Positions 53,457 to 64,000 of a stretch of 64,000 bases of DNA are shown here, piece after piece. The notes beneath the pieces were generated by a model that was not told the DNA's origin, searched no databases, and saw nothing but the letters and a program-made list of their open reading frames with translations. Source of the DNA: Gammaproteobacteria bacterium (GTDB taxonomy: Bacteria; Pseudomonadota; Gammaproteobacteria; GRL18); contig WFNB01000109.1 in NCBI GenBank assembly GCA_015488755.1, forward strand, positions 21,049 through 85,048, given 5' to 3'. The position numbers and the translations under genes are program-made. Each line of letters starts with the position of its first letter. Positions within the stretch are counted from its first letter, which is position 1.

Positions 53457-55523
53457 ATGATAAATAAAATAAAAAAAGTAGTCGTGAAAAAAAATATATT
53501 TTTATTGCTTGTTGGCTTGCTTGCTAATAGTTTTTCTGGGGTTGCTTTTTCAGAAGAGCATTCTCGATCTGAAAGTAAAAGCATTCATCGTCTTAAAACA
53601 ATGAGTTTAGAACAGTTGGCTAATATTGAGGTATCAATCGCAGCAAAAAAACCACAGGCTGTTGAGGATGTTTCAGCCGCTGTGTTTGTCATTACTCGGG
53701 ATGATATTCGTCGTTCTACCGTAAATAGCATACCGGAATTATTGCGTATGGTACCGGGCTTAAATGTGGCTCGTATTGATAGTAGTCATTGGGCAATTAG
53801 TGCTCGGGGAGGAAATGGCCGTTTTGCCAATAAACTATTAGTTTTAATGGATGGCCGGACGGTTTATACCCCTTTATTTTCAGGGGTCTATTGGAATGTG
53901 CAAGATACGTTAATGGAAGACATTGAGCGTATTGAGGTAATACGAGGACCTGGAGCAACTGCTTGGGGTTCTAACGCTGTTAATGGTGTGATTAATATTA
54001 TTACTCGTTCAGCAGAAAATACACATGGTCTATTGGCCAGTGTTGTGTTAGGTAAACCAGAAACCGCTAACGTGGGGATACGATATGGAGCCTCTACTCA
54101 GAATACTGATTATCGTATTTTTGCTAAAGCACGTAAGAATGCTCATTTTGATGATGGTGCTTTAGGTGAAGCACATGATGCATGGCAAGATAACCGCTTA
54201 GGGTTTCGATTAGATAGTGTGCTAAGTGCGGATGATAAACTAACGATGCAAGGTGATGTTTATCGCAATGACAGTGAGCAAACAACCATTTATTCTGATC
54301 TGTCTCAGGGTTTCACAACGGTACCAGAGAACTATGATGATGAAGGAGCTAATATATTAGCTCGATGGAACCATAATTCTAAAAATTCTAATCAGACAAG
54401 CTTACAGGTATATTATGATTACCAAAAACGAGAAGAGGCACATGATAAACGTCATACTTTCGATATTGATCTCCAATATCAACTTAAGCCTATGGAACAA
54501 TTCGGTTGGCAACATGAATGGGTAATGGGGCTTGGTTATAATATTGTTAACGATACGATTAAAGGGAGTGATTGGGGAACAATCGTGATCCCTGAGCAAC
54601 AAAGCAATGAAATTATTAGTGCCTTTATCCAAGATGAAGTGACATTAAATGATTATTGGCATGTGACTATTGGCAGTAAATTTGAGCATAATGATTATAC
54701 TGGGCTTGAAGTTCAGCCCTCTGTTCGTTTGTTATGGCAGCCAGAGGAGAATCATTCGCTATGGCTATCTGTTTCTAAGGCATCTCGCACTCCTTCACGG
54801 ATGGAGCGAACAGGTTTTGGTAGCTATAGCAGTGCAATCCCTGCACAAGCACCCATACGTCCTGTTCCCATTGTCTTAACGGGTCGTGGTAATAAAGATC
54901 AATCCAGTGAAAAACTACTAGCCTATGAAATGGGTTATAGGGTGCACTTTAAAGAACAGTTATCATTAGATTTTGCTGCCTTTTATAATGAATATTCTGA
55001 TTTACGAACCATAGAACTTGCTGAATTGGATGCCTCACATTTGCCCTTTTATTTAGAACAGTTTTCTCAATTTGATAACTTAGCCGATGCAAAAACATGG
55101 GGCTTTGAATTTTCTGGTGATTGGCGCTTTTCTGAAAAATGGCGTATGCAGCTCGCTTATAGTTTTTTAGAAATGGCTTATGAAGCTAAAAAAAACAGCA
55201 CGGATCCCTCTATTGAAGCACCAGAAAAACAAAATCCAAAACATCAATTGAGTCTTCGTTTAAGTTATGACCCTTCCTTTAACTGGGAAACTGATCTATG
55301 GATCCGCTATGTGGATAAACTCAATGTTTCAGGGGAAGATATTCCTAGGTATTGGACTGCGGATGCTAGAATTGGTTGGTCTATAAATAAAAATCTTACC
55401 TTATCATTGGTTGGACAAAACCTGTTTAAACCAAGTCATCTTGAATACAATGAGGAGTTAAATAGAATTTCTAATACAGAGGTTCCAAGAGGGATATTTA
55501 TTAAAGCAGTATGGAATTATTAA
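53457..55523 (+). CDS. TonB-dependent outer-membrane receptor
   Basis: This 688-aa protein has a signal peptide (NIFLLLVGLLANSFSGVAFS), a plug domain with the sequence DVSAAVFVITRDDIRRSTVNS, PELLRMVPGLNVARIDS, NKLLVLMDGRTVYTP and RIEVIRGPGATAWGSNAVNG, and a 22-strand barrel ending with Tyr (KAVWNY). No TonB box is obvious by eye. The ligand is not clear; the short plug resembles the vitamin B12/colicin-type group found with YfiR in similar operons. It is the first gene of the receptor-YfiR-kinase unit. Confidence 0.88.
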   Translation: MINKIKKVVVKKNIFLLLVGLLANSFSGVAFSEEHSRSESKSIHRLKTMSLEQLANIEVSIAAKKPQAVEDVSAAVFVITRDDIRRSTVNSIPELLRMVPGLNVARIDSSHWAISARGGNGRFANKLLVLMDGRTVYTPLFSGVYWNVQDTLMEDIERIEVIRGPGATAWGSNAVNGVINIITRSAENTHGLLASVVLGKPETANVGIRYGASTQNTDYRIFAKARKNAHFDDGALGEAHDAWQDNRLGFRLDSVLSADDKLTMQGDVYRNDSEQTTIYSDLSQGFTTVPENYDDEGANILARWNHNSKNSNQTSLQVYYDYQKREEAHDKRHTFDIDLQYQLKPMEQFGWQHEWVMGLGYNIVNDTIKGSDWGTIVIPEQQSNEIISAFIQDEVTLNDYWHVTIGSKFEHNDYTGLEVQPSVRLLWQPEENHSLWLSVSKASRTPSRMERTGFGSYSSAIPAQAPIRPVPIVLTGRGNKDQSSEKLLAYEMGYRVHFKEQLSLDFAAFYNEYSDLRTIELAELDASHLPFYLEQFSQFDNLADAKTWGFEFSGDWRFSEKWRMQLAYSFLEMAYEAKKNSTDPSIEAPEKQNPKHQLSLRLSYDPSFNWETDLWIRYVDKLNVSGEDIPRYWTADARIGWSINKNLTLSLVGQNLFKPSHLEYNEELNRISNTEVPRGIFIKAVWNY

Positions 55524-55535
55524 ATTTTTCTCCTG

Positions 55536-56132
55536 ATGACTATTCCCAATCATAAAAACAAAAAAATAGTGAATGCAATGTTAAGTTGTAGAGGTTTCTA
55601 TCGCCAATGTTTTATGGTGTTTGTTATGGCTATTATGATGTCTACTTCTTGGGTTTGTTTGGCGGATCAAAAGGTTAATAGTGATGAGCTTAAAGCCGTT
55701 TACTTATTCAATTTTTCAGCCTTTGTGGAGTGGCCACAATCATCATTTAGCCATAAAAATCAATCGTTCAAATATTGTATTTTTGGCAATAGTAATATTG
55801 TTTATTACTTAAACGATATTGTTAAAAATGAAGTCGTTAATAATCGTGAAATTCAAGTAATTGATGGCTTTACTTATAATAAAATTAAATCCTGTCAGAT
55901 ATTATTTGTTGATGCTTCTGCGGAAGATAAAGTCATTAATACATTAAAGCTATTAAAAGAAAATTCAACTTTATTAGTCGGTGAAAGTCTTGATTTTCTT
56001 GATAGGGGAGGCATGATTAATTTAAATCATGACTATAAACGTATTGAAATTGAAATCAATCTTGCGAATGCTAGAAAAGGTAATTTAAGGATCAGTTCAA
56101 AATTACTACGCTTAGCCAAGCTAAAACAATAA
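55536..56132 (+). CDS. YfiR family periplasmic protein (DUF4154)
   Basis: This 198-aa protein has a signal peptide (FMVFVMAIMMSTSWVCLADQ) and the YfiR domain: DELKAVYLFNFSAFVEWPQSS, YCIFGNSNIV, CQILFVDASAEDK and LLVGESLDFLDRGGMINL. In Pseudomonas YfiR represses the diguanylate cyclase YfiN in the periplasm. Here the partner is a hybrid kinase gene 32 bases on, not a YfiN-type protein. It starts 12 bases after the receptor stop. Confidence 0.85.
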   Translation: MTIPNHKNKKIVNAMLSCRGFYRQCFMVFVMAIMMSTSWVCLADQKVNSDELKAVYLFNFSAFVEWPQSSFSHKNQSFKYCIFGNSNIVYYLNDIVKNEVVNNREIQVIDGFTYNKIKSCQILFVDASAEDKVINTLKLLKENSTLLVGESLDFLDRGGMINLNHDYKRIEIEINLANARKGNLRISSKLLRLAKLKQ

Positions 56133-56164
56133 ATATTGCTAAGCAGATAACTCCTTTAGGTGTA

Positions 56165-58543
56165 TTGATGATAAATAACTATCTACGATCTTTACCTATA
56201 AAGAAAAAAATTATTGCTATTAGTATGGTCACCAGTGTTATGGTTGTTGTGCTAGCCTCAGTGGTATTACTCTATACCCAATACTTCATTAATCAATCCA
56301 GTCTTATTAAATCAACTTCGGCTTTGGCACGCTTAACTGGCGTTAATATTCAAGCAGCGTTAACCTTTAAGGATAAAAAAACAGCTCATGAAATCCTTTC
56401 TTCTTTAGCAGAAAAACCACAAATAATTTCTGCAGAGATCATTAAGCTTAATGGAGAATTGTTTGTTAGATATCAAAGTTCACACTCAGAACATAAAAAA
56501 TTATTAAATAAAATGCATCCACATGAACATGATGATGTCTTTTATAACAATAAGAAACGATTACAAGAGTCCGTTATTATTTATGCAGATTATATTAGCT
56601 TGATTCAGAAAATTTATGTAAAGGATAAACTCATTGGTTTTATTGATATTCACACAGATAAATCACAATTAACTAATGCCTTTACACGGTTTCTTATTAT
56701 CGCTGTTATTGCTTTTTTCATCGTGTCTTATTTGGGTTTTTTATTAATTAATTGGATGCAGATTTATATTACCAGACCTATTAATTCCTTAGCATCTACC
56801 ATTCAAGCCGTATCAGAAGATCAAAACTATAATCGCCGAGCAGATAAATACAGTGATGATGAATTAGGTTTGCTAACCGATGGTTTTAATCATATGCTCG
56901 AACAGATTTTCATTCGAGATAAAAAACTTGCTCAGACCTTAGTTAAACTAGAAGAAGCTAATGACAGTGTAAAAAAAGCAAGTCAGGCGAAATCCAGCTT
57001 TTTAGCATCAATGAGTCATGAAATTAGAACACCGATGAATGGTGTCTTGGGAATGACTAATTTGTTATTGCAAACCAGCCTTGATGATAAGCAATGGAAA
57101 TATGCGAATGTGATCAAAAATTCAGGAAAAACATTATTAACTATTATTAATGACATTCTTGATTTTTCAAAAATAGAAGCAAATAAAATTGTGATTGAGG
57201 AGCAGGTTTTTAATCCCCACAATCTTATTTTTGAATTAGAAAACTTATTTTCTGAACGAATGAAACAATCAAATATTATATTAACAATTGATATGCAAGA
57301 GAATTGTTCTCATGCTCTATTGGGTGATGTGAGTCGACTCAATCAAATACTTTATAACTTGTTAGGCAATGCTGTTAAATTCACACAAGAAGGAAAAATT
57401 ACGCTCAAATGTTGTATTAAAGAAACCTATATAGAAAATTCTGCTGAAAAAATATTATTGTATTTTTCAATTGAAGATAATGGTATGGGAATTTCAGAAA
57501 ACAAACAAGCACAACTATTTGAACCTTTTTTTCAAGCGCATCATAAAGTCGACAATAATGATTCAGGAACAGGTTTAGGACTTGCAATTGCCAAGCGCTT
57601 GTGTGAAGCAATGGGTGGTGATATGGGTTTTGAATCTCAGCTTGGCAAAGGTTCTTTGTTCTGGTTTACAGTCTTGGTAGAACGATGCAATAACAACAAT
57701 ATAGCACAAGATGTTACGGACAATTATCAGCAAGAAAAATTATCACACATTCAGTTTTCTACTCATATTCTTCTTGCAGAAGATAATAAAGTGAATCAGG
57801 ATGTTGCCATAGGGAGTTTGGAATATTTTGGTTGTACGGTAACGGTCGTCAACAATGGCAAAGAGGCTATGGAGATTTTTTCTCAACAACACTTTGATTT
57901 GATTTTTATGGATTATAGTATGCCTATTATGGACGGCATTCTATCAACGCAAAAAATACGCAATTTAGAGAGACAACAGAGACTGGCAGAAACCCCAATT
58001 ATTGCGTTAACGGCACATGCCTTGGTTGGTATTAAACAGGAATGCCTTGATGCTGGTATGAATGATTATCTCAGCAAACCATTTTCTTTGTCTGAAGTAT
58101 TTGACATGCTAAAAAAATGGCTACCAGAAGCACAACAAATTGTTGAGGAAACAATTGATTCATCTATTATGATAGAGCAAAAAGAGGCAACTTTAGCATG
58201 GATTGATCGGGATATTATTGAGCAATTGCGAGTTATTCAACAAAAAAACAGCCCAAGTATTTTAAAAAAAATGATCGATCATTATTTAATAGAATTCCCT
58301 AAGTTATTGCAAAACTTGGAGAAGAGTTTACGTGCTAAGGACGCTGAAAATACTATACTGATTAGTCATAGCCTAAAATCATCAAGTCTGGCAATAGGAG
58401 CTAATAGTATGGCTCAGTGTTTTAAAGAAATGGAACTCCTTGCCCGAGCAGATAAGCTTGAAATGATTTCTTTAGCAGATGTGCATCATTATCAAGTGGC
58501 ATTATTTGCTGAATTAGAAACAATCAGAGAGGCAGAAAGTTAA
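56165..58543 (+). CDS. Hybrid sensor histidine kinase with receiver and HPt domains
   Basis: This 792-aa membrane kinase has helices at about residues 15-38 and 173-196 around a CHASE-type periplasmic sensor, HAMP, a HisKA domain with H285 (SMSHEIRTPMNGVLGM), HATPase (LGNAVKFT, DNGMGIS, GTGLGLAI), a receiver with D583 (FMDYSMPIMDG) and a C-terminal HPt domain with H735 (SHSLKSSS). It is a complete internal phosphorelay; the final acceptor is not encoded nearby, but the receiver of the GGDEF/HD-GYP protein across the gap is a candidate. YfiR could be its periplasmic partner. This is inference. Confidence 0.9.
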   Translation: MMINNYLRSLPIKKKIIAISMVTSVMVVVLASVVLLYTQYFINQSSLIKSTSALARLTGVNIQAALTFKDKKTAHEILSSLAEKPQIISAEIIKLNGELFVRYQSSHSEHKKLLNKMHPHEHDDVFYNNKKRLQESVIIYADYISLIQKIYVKDKLIGFIDIHTDKSQLTNAFTRFLIIAVIAFFIVSYLGFLLINWMQIYITRPINSLASTIQAVSEDQNYNRRADKYSDDELGLLTDGFNHMLEQIFIRDKKLAQTLVKLEEANDSVKKASQAKSSFLASMSHEIRTPMNGVLGMTNLLLQTSLDDKQWKYANVIKNSGKTLLTIINDILDFSKIEANKIVIEEQVFNPHNLIFELENLFSERMKQSNIILTIDMQENCSHALLGDVSRLNQILYNLLGNAVKFTQEGKITLKCCIKETYIENSAEKILLYFSIEDNGMGISENKQAQLFEPFFQAHHKVDNNDSGTGLGLAIAKRLCEAMGGDMGFESQLGKGSLFWFTVLVERCNNNNIAQDVTDNYQQEKLSHIQFSTHILLAEDNKVNQDVAIGSLEYFGCTVTVVNNGKEAMEIFSQQHFDLIFMDYSMPIMDGILSTQKIRNLERQQRLAETPIIALTAHALVGIKQECLDAGMNDYLSKPFSLSEVFDMLKKWLPEAQQIVEETIDSSIMIEQKEATLAWIDRDIIEQLRVIQQKNSPSILKKMIDHYLIEFPKLLQNLEKSLRAKDAENTILISHSLKSSSLAIGANSMAQCFKEMELLARADKLEMISLADVHHYQVALFAELETIREAES

Positions 58544-58567
58544 GTAGCCTCTATAGCGATTTCAACC

Positions 58568-59905
58568 TTATTGCAACCAACTATTGACCATCTCAATGTC
58601 TGAGCGTTCAAGCTCTCCAGAGGCTTGTTTTAGTCTTAATACATTTACAATATAGATATAGCGTGAGTTAGAGTATTCCTGCTTGGCACGGTACAAGTCT
58701 CGCTGTACATTGAGTACATCAACGATGGTTCGTGTGCCCACTTCAAAACCAGCCTCGGTAGCACTGAGGGCACTTTCATTGGAAATAACAGCTTGTTTTA
58801 AGGCTTTGACACGGCTGATCTCAGAAATAACATTTAAGTAACTGCTGCGGGCATTTTTTTCGGTTTCATTGTAAACCTGTTGATAACTTTCTTGACTTTG
58901 TTGAAAATCATATTGTGCCTGACGAGTTCGGGAAACAACGGCATTGCCTTCGTAAATGGGAATGGAAAGATTAAGTCCAATAGAACTATCATGAGATTGT
59001 CTGGCTGAGAACGCAATAGGGCCATTACTTTTGGTATAGCCATAAGATGCGCTTAGTCCCAAAGTAGGGTAGTGTCCAGAACGTTGTAAGTTAATGCCTT
59101 CGTGCTTAACTTCTGTATTACTTTTTACGGATAAAAGGTTGTAATTACCACTAAGAGCCTGATCCACCCAATGCTGGATATTTTCTGGTTTAGGTGGTGC
59201 TAGAGGGATATCTTCTGCCAATGGTGAGATATGTTCAATATACTGTCCTGTAAGTTCTCTAAGTGTTTCTTTAGCAATAAGTAACTCATTTTCAGCAGAG
59301 ATGACGGATGCATTGGCATTATCATACCCAGCCTGTGCTTCATGAACATCCGTAATGGCAATAATACCCACTTCATAACGTCGTGATGCTTGATCTAATT
59401 GTCGCTTAATCGCCTTTCGCTCTGCTTTAGTAAAGCCAACCTTATCAATAGCTGCTAAGGTGATAAAATAAGCATTAGCAGTACGTATAATTAATTCTTG
59501 TTGTGCGGCACTTAAGTTAGCGTCAGCAATATTGGTTTGCAAATGAGAAATTTTGTAATTAACGTAATTTTTATTATCAAAAAGGCTTTGATTAAGATTC
59601 AGTGTGTAGCCATGGGTATTATAGGATTCATCACTGTTACTGGAACTGGGTTTGTTTTGGTTATGGCCGGTTGTGTTGAGTGAGGCATTTACTTGGGGTA
59701 AAAAACGTGCAAATGCTTGTACCGAATTTTCACCTATAGAAGCTTTTTGGGCAATAACTTGCTTAAGAATAGGATCGCTTTCATAGGCCAGTTGATAAAT
59801 GTCCAGTAAGTTTTCACTATAGGCACTTAAGCTATAAGATAATGTCGTTAATAGGAAGGCACTTGCCATACTATTTTTGTTCTTTAATAAAAAGATTTGT
59901 TTCAT
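58568..59905 (-). CDS. tolC: TolC outer-membrane channel
   Basis: This 445-aa protein is the general outer-membrane exit channel for RND, ABC and type I systems. It has a signal peptide (MASAFLLTTLSYSLSAYS), the TolC-type repeats LLDIYQLAYESDPILKQVIAQ, RYEVGIIAITDVHEAQAGYDN, and in the second half FEVGTRTIVDVLNVQRDLYR. These periplasmic-end signatures separate TolC from the CusC/CzcC-type proteins at 3329 and 23052. Confidence 0.92.
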   Translation of the reverse strand: MKQIFLLKNKNSMASAFLLTTLSYSLSAYSENLLDIYQLAYESDPILKQVIAQKASIGENSVQAFARFLPQVNASLNTTGHNQNKPSSSNSDESYNTHGYTLNLNQSLFDNKNYVNYKISHLQTNIADANLSAAQQELIIRTANAYFITLAAIDKVGFTKAERKAIKRQLDQASRRYEVGIIAITDVHEAQAGYDNANASVISAENELLIAKETLRELTGQYIEHISPLAEDIPLAPPKPENIQHWVDQALSGNYNLLSVKSNTEVKHEGINLQRSGHYPTLGLSASYGYTKSNGPIAFSARQSHDSSIGLNLSIPIYEGNAVVSRTRQAQYDFQQSQESYQQVYNETEKNARSSYLNVISEISRVKALKQAVISNESALSATEAGFEVGTRTIVDVLNVQRDLYRAKQEYSNSRYIYIVNVLRLKQASGELERSDIEMVNSWLQ

Positions 59906-60009
59906 TTAAAAATGTCTTTTTGTTTAAGTTAAGTGATAAATACGTCCCTCCCTTTTTTAAAAATATAAAGTGAAGGACATAAAGTGAATGGCTGGAAAAT
60001 TAGTAGTTG

Positions 60010-61104
<1,095 letters not shown>

Positions 61105-61204
61105 TCATAACTCTGGCTGCAAGTATCTTTTGATAGTGGAGAAATTCTTTCGCCTGCATTAAAATGCTATACCCATACCTTAGCTAAATAATAGAAGAAA
61201 AATT

Positions 61205-63697
61205 TTGTCACCTATTGCAGAAAAAAAAACCGTTAAAAAGAAAATAGCTAAAAAAAAGCCGCCTTTGAAGAAATCACCCTCAAAGAAAGAGCCACAAAGA
61301 GAAATATCCCCTAAAAAACCATTATCAGCTCAGGTCATTCGGGGCATAAAAGAAAGCCTATTTTTTCTTTTTATTGCGGTCAGTTTGTACCTTTTTATCG
61401 CACTGTTTACCTATTCACCCTCTGATCCTAGCTGGTCTCATGGTATTGCCAAATCAGTTGATCCTGCTTTATTACAAAATAGTGGTGGCAAATTTGGTGC
61501 TTGGTTTGCTGACCTGTTTCTGTATCTTTTTGGCTATTTTGGCTTTTTATTTCCGATGATGTTGCTTTATAGCGGTTGGCTGATTTATCGAGGTCGATAT
61601 GAAGACGATGTTTTCCATAGTGGTCATATTATTTTACGTGCCTTTGGGTTTATCTTTACCGTAATCGCCGGTGCCGGTCTAGCAAGCATGCATTTTACTC
61701 ATCCTTCAGTACCTTTTCCTTTAAATGCAGGGGGGATTTTAGGTGTTGTTACTGCGGAATATTTACAGCAATTATTTAGTTTTGTTGGCGGCACTTTATT
61801 GCTTTTGACGGTTTTTTTAATTGGTATTACCTTGTCTACGGGGCTTTCATGGTTGTGGTTAATGGATACTATTGGTGCTACGATTATTAATCGCTATAAA
61901 GCTCTGTTGGCTCTGTGGCGCCATTGGCGAACAGAAGCAGCACATAAAGGAACTGAGCATGCTATTGCTGAGACACCGGTTTTTAATGCTCAGCAAACAA
62001 CTACTAAGGCAGAACAAAAACATTATGCTAAAGCTCAGAAGAAAGCAGAGCAAGAGGCACTTAAAAAAGCAGCCTATGAGAAAAAAATGGCACTTAACAA
62101 GGCTCAATCAGGCAATATGCCCCGCATAGAACCGCGCTTTCAAACAACGAAGAAAAGTGAGCGTGTTAATACGGATAAGCAGACACAATTATTTACTCAT
62201 GATGCCATTGATGGCTTGCCATCCTTATCGCTGCTTGATCCTGCCCAGCCATCCACTCATGTAACATCACCAGAACAATTAGCTGAAACATCACGGTTAA
62301 TTGAAGAAAAAATGGCTGACTACAATCTTAAAGTTAAGGTTGTTTCCGTCAGTCAAGGGCCGGTTATTACCCGTTTTGAAATTGACTTAGCCCCAGGTAT
62401 TAAGGTGTCACAGGTCACTAACCTCTCTAAAGATTTGGCCAGAGCCATGCTGGTAGTGAGTATTCGAGTGGTGGAGGTTATTGCTGGCAAATCAACGGTG
62501 GGTATTGAAATTCCTAATGAGCATCGGGAAATTGTCTATTTTAGTGAAGTATTAAGTGCTAAAGAATTTGCCGATACTAAAGCTATTATTCCACTTGGAT
62601 TAGGGCATGATATCAGTGGTAAACCGGTGATTGCTGATTTAGCTAAAATGCCTCATTTGTTAGTGGCAGGTACTACGGGGTCGGGCAAATCAGTGGGTGT
62701 TAATTCTATGATCCTCAGTATGCTCTTTCAGCTTTCACCAGATAAACTGCGTTTAATTATGGTGGATCCAAAAATGCTTGAACTGTCCATTTATGAGGAT
62801 ATTCCGCATTTGCTAGCACCGGTAGTGACTGATATGAAGGAAGCGGCCAATGCCTTGCGTTGGTGTGTGGCTGAAATGGAACGTCGCTACAAATTAATGG
62901 CTGCGATGGGCGTGCGAAATTTAGCCGGTTTTAATAAAAAGATTGAAGCCGCGATTGATGCTGGTTCACCTATTTTAGATCCACTATTCACGTCAAACCC
63001 ATTAACTCCAGAGGCAGAGGCACCAGAACTAGAATCACTGCCTTTTATTGTTATTGTCATTGATGAATTTGCCGATATGATGATGATTGTTGGTAAGAAA
63101 GTAGAAGAATTAATTGCCCGTTTAGCACAAAAGGCGAGGGCAGCAGGCTTACATTTAATTATTGCTACCCAACGACCCTCTGTGGATGTGATTACAGGTT
63201 TAATTAAAGCCAATGTGCCGACTCGAATGGCCTTTCAAGTCTCTTCTAAAATTGACTCCAGAACCATTTTAGATCAAATGGGGGCAGAAAACTTATTGGG
63301 TCATGGTGATATGTTGTATCTGCCTCCAGGAATGGGCTATCCATTACGGGTACATGGTGCCTTCGTTTCAGATGAAGAAGTGCATGCAGTGGTGGATGAT
63401 CTGAAAAGTCGAGGCAAGGCAGACTATATTGAAGAAATTCTTTCTGGTGAAGGTGTCTCAACTGGAGGTTTGATCCCCGGAGATTCTGATCCACAAAATG
63501 AAATGGATCCACTATATGATCAAGCCGTCGCTATCGTCACCGAATCACGTAGAGCCTCTATTTCCGGCCTGCAACGCCGTCTTAAGGTGGGCTATAACCG
63601 AGCTGCTCGAATGGTAGAAGAAATGGAAGCCGCAGGTGTGGTTAGCCCAGTACAGTCAAATGGACAAAGAGAAGTGATTGCACCTCCTCCTGTTTAG
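61205..63697 (+). CDS. ftsK: FtsK DNA translocase
   Basis: This 830-aa protein pumps DNA at the division septum and helps resolve chromosome dimers. It has a Lys-rich cytoplasmic N-terminus, four membrane helices (about residues 50-215), a short linker with Ala/Lys repeats ([20 protein letters not shown]), the motor domain with Walker [11 protein letters not shown] and Walker [12 protein letters not shown], and a C-terminal winged helix (gamma domain, [21 protein letters not shown]) for KOPS recognition. The linker is much shorter than in E. coli FtsK. Start is TTG 61205, as no ATG occurs in the early frame; the ribosome site is weak. Confidence 0.93.
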   Translation: MSPIAEKKTVKKKIAKKKPPLKKSPSKKEPQREISPKKPLSAQVIRGIKESLFFLFIAVSLYLFIALFTYSPSDPSWSHGIAKSVDPALLQNSGGKFGAWFADLFLYLFGYFGFLFPMMLLYSGWLIYRGRYEDDVFHSGHIILRAFGFIFTVIAGAGLASMHFTHPSVPFPLNAGGILGVVTAEYLQQLFSFVGGTLLLLTVFLIGITLSTGLSWLWLMDTIGATIINRYKALLALWRHWRTEAAHKGTEHAIAETPVFNAQQTTTKAEQKHYAKAQKKAEQEALKKAAYEKKMALNKAQSGNMPRIEPRFQTTKKSERVNTDKQTQLFTHDAIDGLPSLSLLDPAQPSTHVTSPEQLAETSRLIEEKMADYNLKVKVVSVSQGPVITRFEIDLAPGIKVSQVTNLSKDLARAMLVVSIRVVEVIAGKSTVGIEIPNEHREIVYFSEVLSAKEFADTKAIIPLGLGHDISGKPVIADLAKMPHLLVAGTTGSGKSVGVNSMILSMLFQLSPDKLRLIMVDPKMLELSIYEDIPHLLAPVVTDMKEAANALRWCVAEMERRYKLMAAMGVRNLAGFNKKIEAAIDAGSPILDPLFTSNPLTPEAEAPELESLPFIVIVIDEFADMMMIVGKKVEELIARLAQKARAAGLHLIIATQRPSVDVITGLIKANVPTRMAFQVSSKIDSRTILDQMGAENLLGHGDMLYLPPGMGYPLRVHGAFVSDEEVHAVVDDLKSRGKADYIEEILSGEGVSTGGLIPGDSDPQNEMDPLYDQAVAIVTESRRASISGLQRRLKVGYNRAARMVEEMEAAGVVSPVQSNGQREVIAPPPV

Positions 63698-63759
63698 CAA
63701 GGTAAAAATATCGTGGTAGAATCCCATAACATTTCCCTTAAATTCTAAATAAGCACAAA

Positions 63760-63797
63760 AAAAGCCCCGCTTACTATCTAAATTAAGCGGGGCTTTT
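63760..63797. terminator. Bidirectional terminator between ftsK and the edge gene
   Basis: AAAAGCCCCGCTTA (63760-63773) and TAAGCGGGGCTTTT (63784-63797) are perfect complements with a 10-nt loop. T runs on one side and A runs on the other make it usable in both directions, as expected between the convergent genes. Confidence 0.9.
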
Positions 63798-63874
63798 CTT
63801 TTTTACTTCTCTAGTTACTTAGCTTGCTTGGGCGCTTAATAAGCAACTAGAATGCTTTAATGATAATACGTTGT

Positions 63875-64000
63875 TTACTTAGCCGCAATATCATTAAGCT
63901 TTTGCGCAGGGATGACCTGCCCATTCAATGCCGAGTCAGTGGCCGAGCGACCAAAGGCCACCGACATCAATGTGGAATAATAGACCACAGGGATATTGAA
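63875..64000 (-). CDS. C-terminal fragment, possibly a HdrB-type (CCG domain) heterodisulfide reductase subunit
   Basis: The last 41 codons of a minus-strand gene end with TAA at 63877-63875. The tail reads FNIPVVYYSTLMSVAFGRSA and LNGQVIPAQKLNDIAAK. It resembles the end of HdrB-like iron-sulfur subunits found in sulfur-oxidising and related bacteria, where the sequence after the last CCG motif is similar. With so little sequence this is a tentative call; another CCG-domain protein is possible. Confidence 0.4.
   Translation of the reverse strand, partial: FNIPVVYYSTLMSVAFGRSATDSALNGQVIPAQKLNDIAAK

Noticed and set aside
61160..61180. ATACCCATACCTTAGCT near ftsK as an end of the 53200-type element
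   Set aside because: Only the first few bases match and no inverted partner is present.

Overview
The window is an AT-rich chromosomal segment (by eye well under 45% GC; not counted) from a Gram-negative gammaproteobacterium. The evidence is a set of typical genes: flgT/flgP (polar-flagellum motor parts), uup, efpL (yeiP), adk, tolC, trxB, ftsK, two HME-type RND metal pumps, a TpsB outer-membrane pore, a TonB-dependent receptor and LapG. Several c-type haem proteins, a haem-c diguanylate cyclase and a chemoreceptor with a hemerythrin domain point to an aquatic organism that follows redox or oxygen gradients. A fragment at the right edge resembles an HdrB-type heterodisulfide reductase subunit, which would fit sulfur metabolism, but this is weak. 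I cannot name the genus.

Layout. 1-311: 5' part of a DinG/YoaA-type helicase. 592-14193: a copper/silver-type resistance island. It holds a two-component system, a 67-aa Met/His-tailed membrane protein, a CusCBA-like operon (CusB carries two fused CusF domains) followed by a PII-like protein and a His-tailed cytochrome c, a Met-rich periplasmic protein, and a CopA ATPase with three metal-binding domains. 14507-17184: flgT, flgP and two small exported proteins. 17275-22116: uup, tRNA-Ser(GGA), haem-c diguanylate cyclase, a small exported protein, LapG. 22296-28994: a second, CzcICBA-like metal efflux operon. 29193-34061: two nitrate/nitrite-sensing-domain chemoreceptors, one with a C-terminal hemerythrin. 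34856-39511: two-subunit pyruvate carboxylase and a glycerate kinase. 39748-46245: hemolysin-III family protein, then a tight TpsB - CHAT protease - DUF3047 - phosphopantetheinyl transferase cluster. 46249-50916: lipoprotein, FKBP/SlyD-like methyltransferase fusion, adk, efpL, triheme cytochrome, radical SAM protein. 50996-58543: tRNA-Val(TAC), a GGDEF/REC/HD-GYP protein, and a TonB receptor - YfiR - hybrid kinase operon. 58568-64000: tolC, trxB, ftsK and the edge fragment.

Two patterns run across genes. First, four promoters (upstream of the 67-aa protein, the CusC-like gene, the Met-rich protein and a 116-aa exported protein about 10 kb away) share a triple 11-bp-period repeat that begins TTTAATGTT and continues TGYAAGG, 38-39 bp before a -10 box. 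This is how OmpR/PhoB-family activators bind, and the adjacent response regulator is the obvious candidate, so the sites outline a metal regulon. Second, three short insertion-like elements (14200-14460, 34638-34858, 39502-39654) have different terminal inverted repeats but share a core of two hairpins with TCCA/TCCT loops whose stems differ in sequence yet stay paired. One is flanked by a perfect 10-bp direct repeat at the 3' end of the glycerate kinase gene; another supplies the pycB stop codon.
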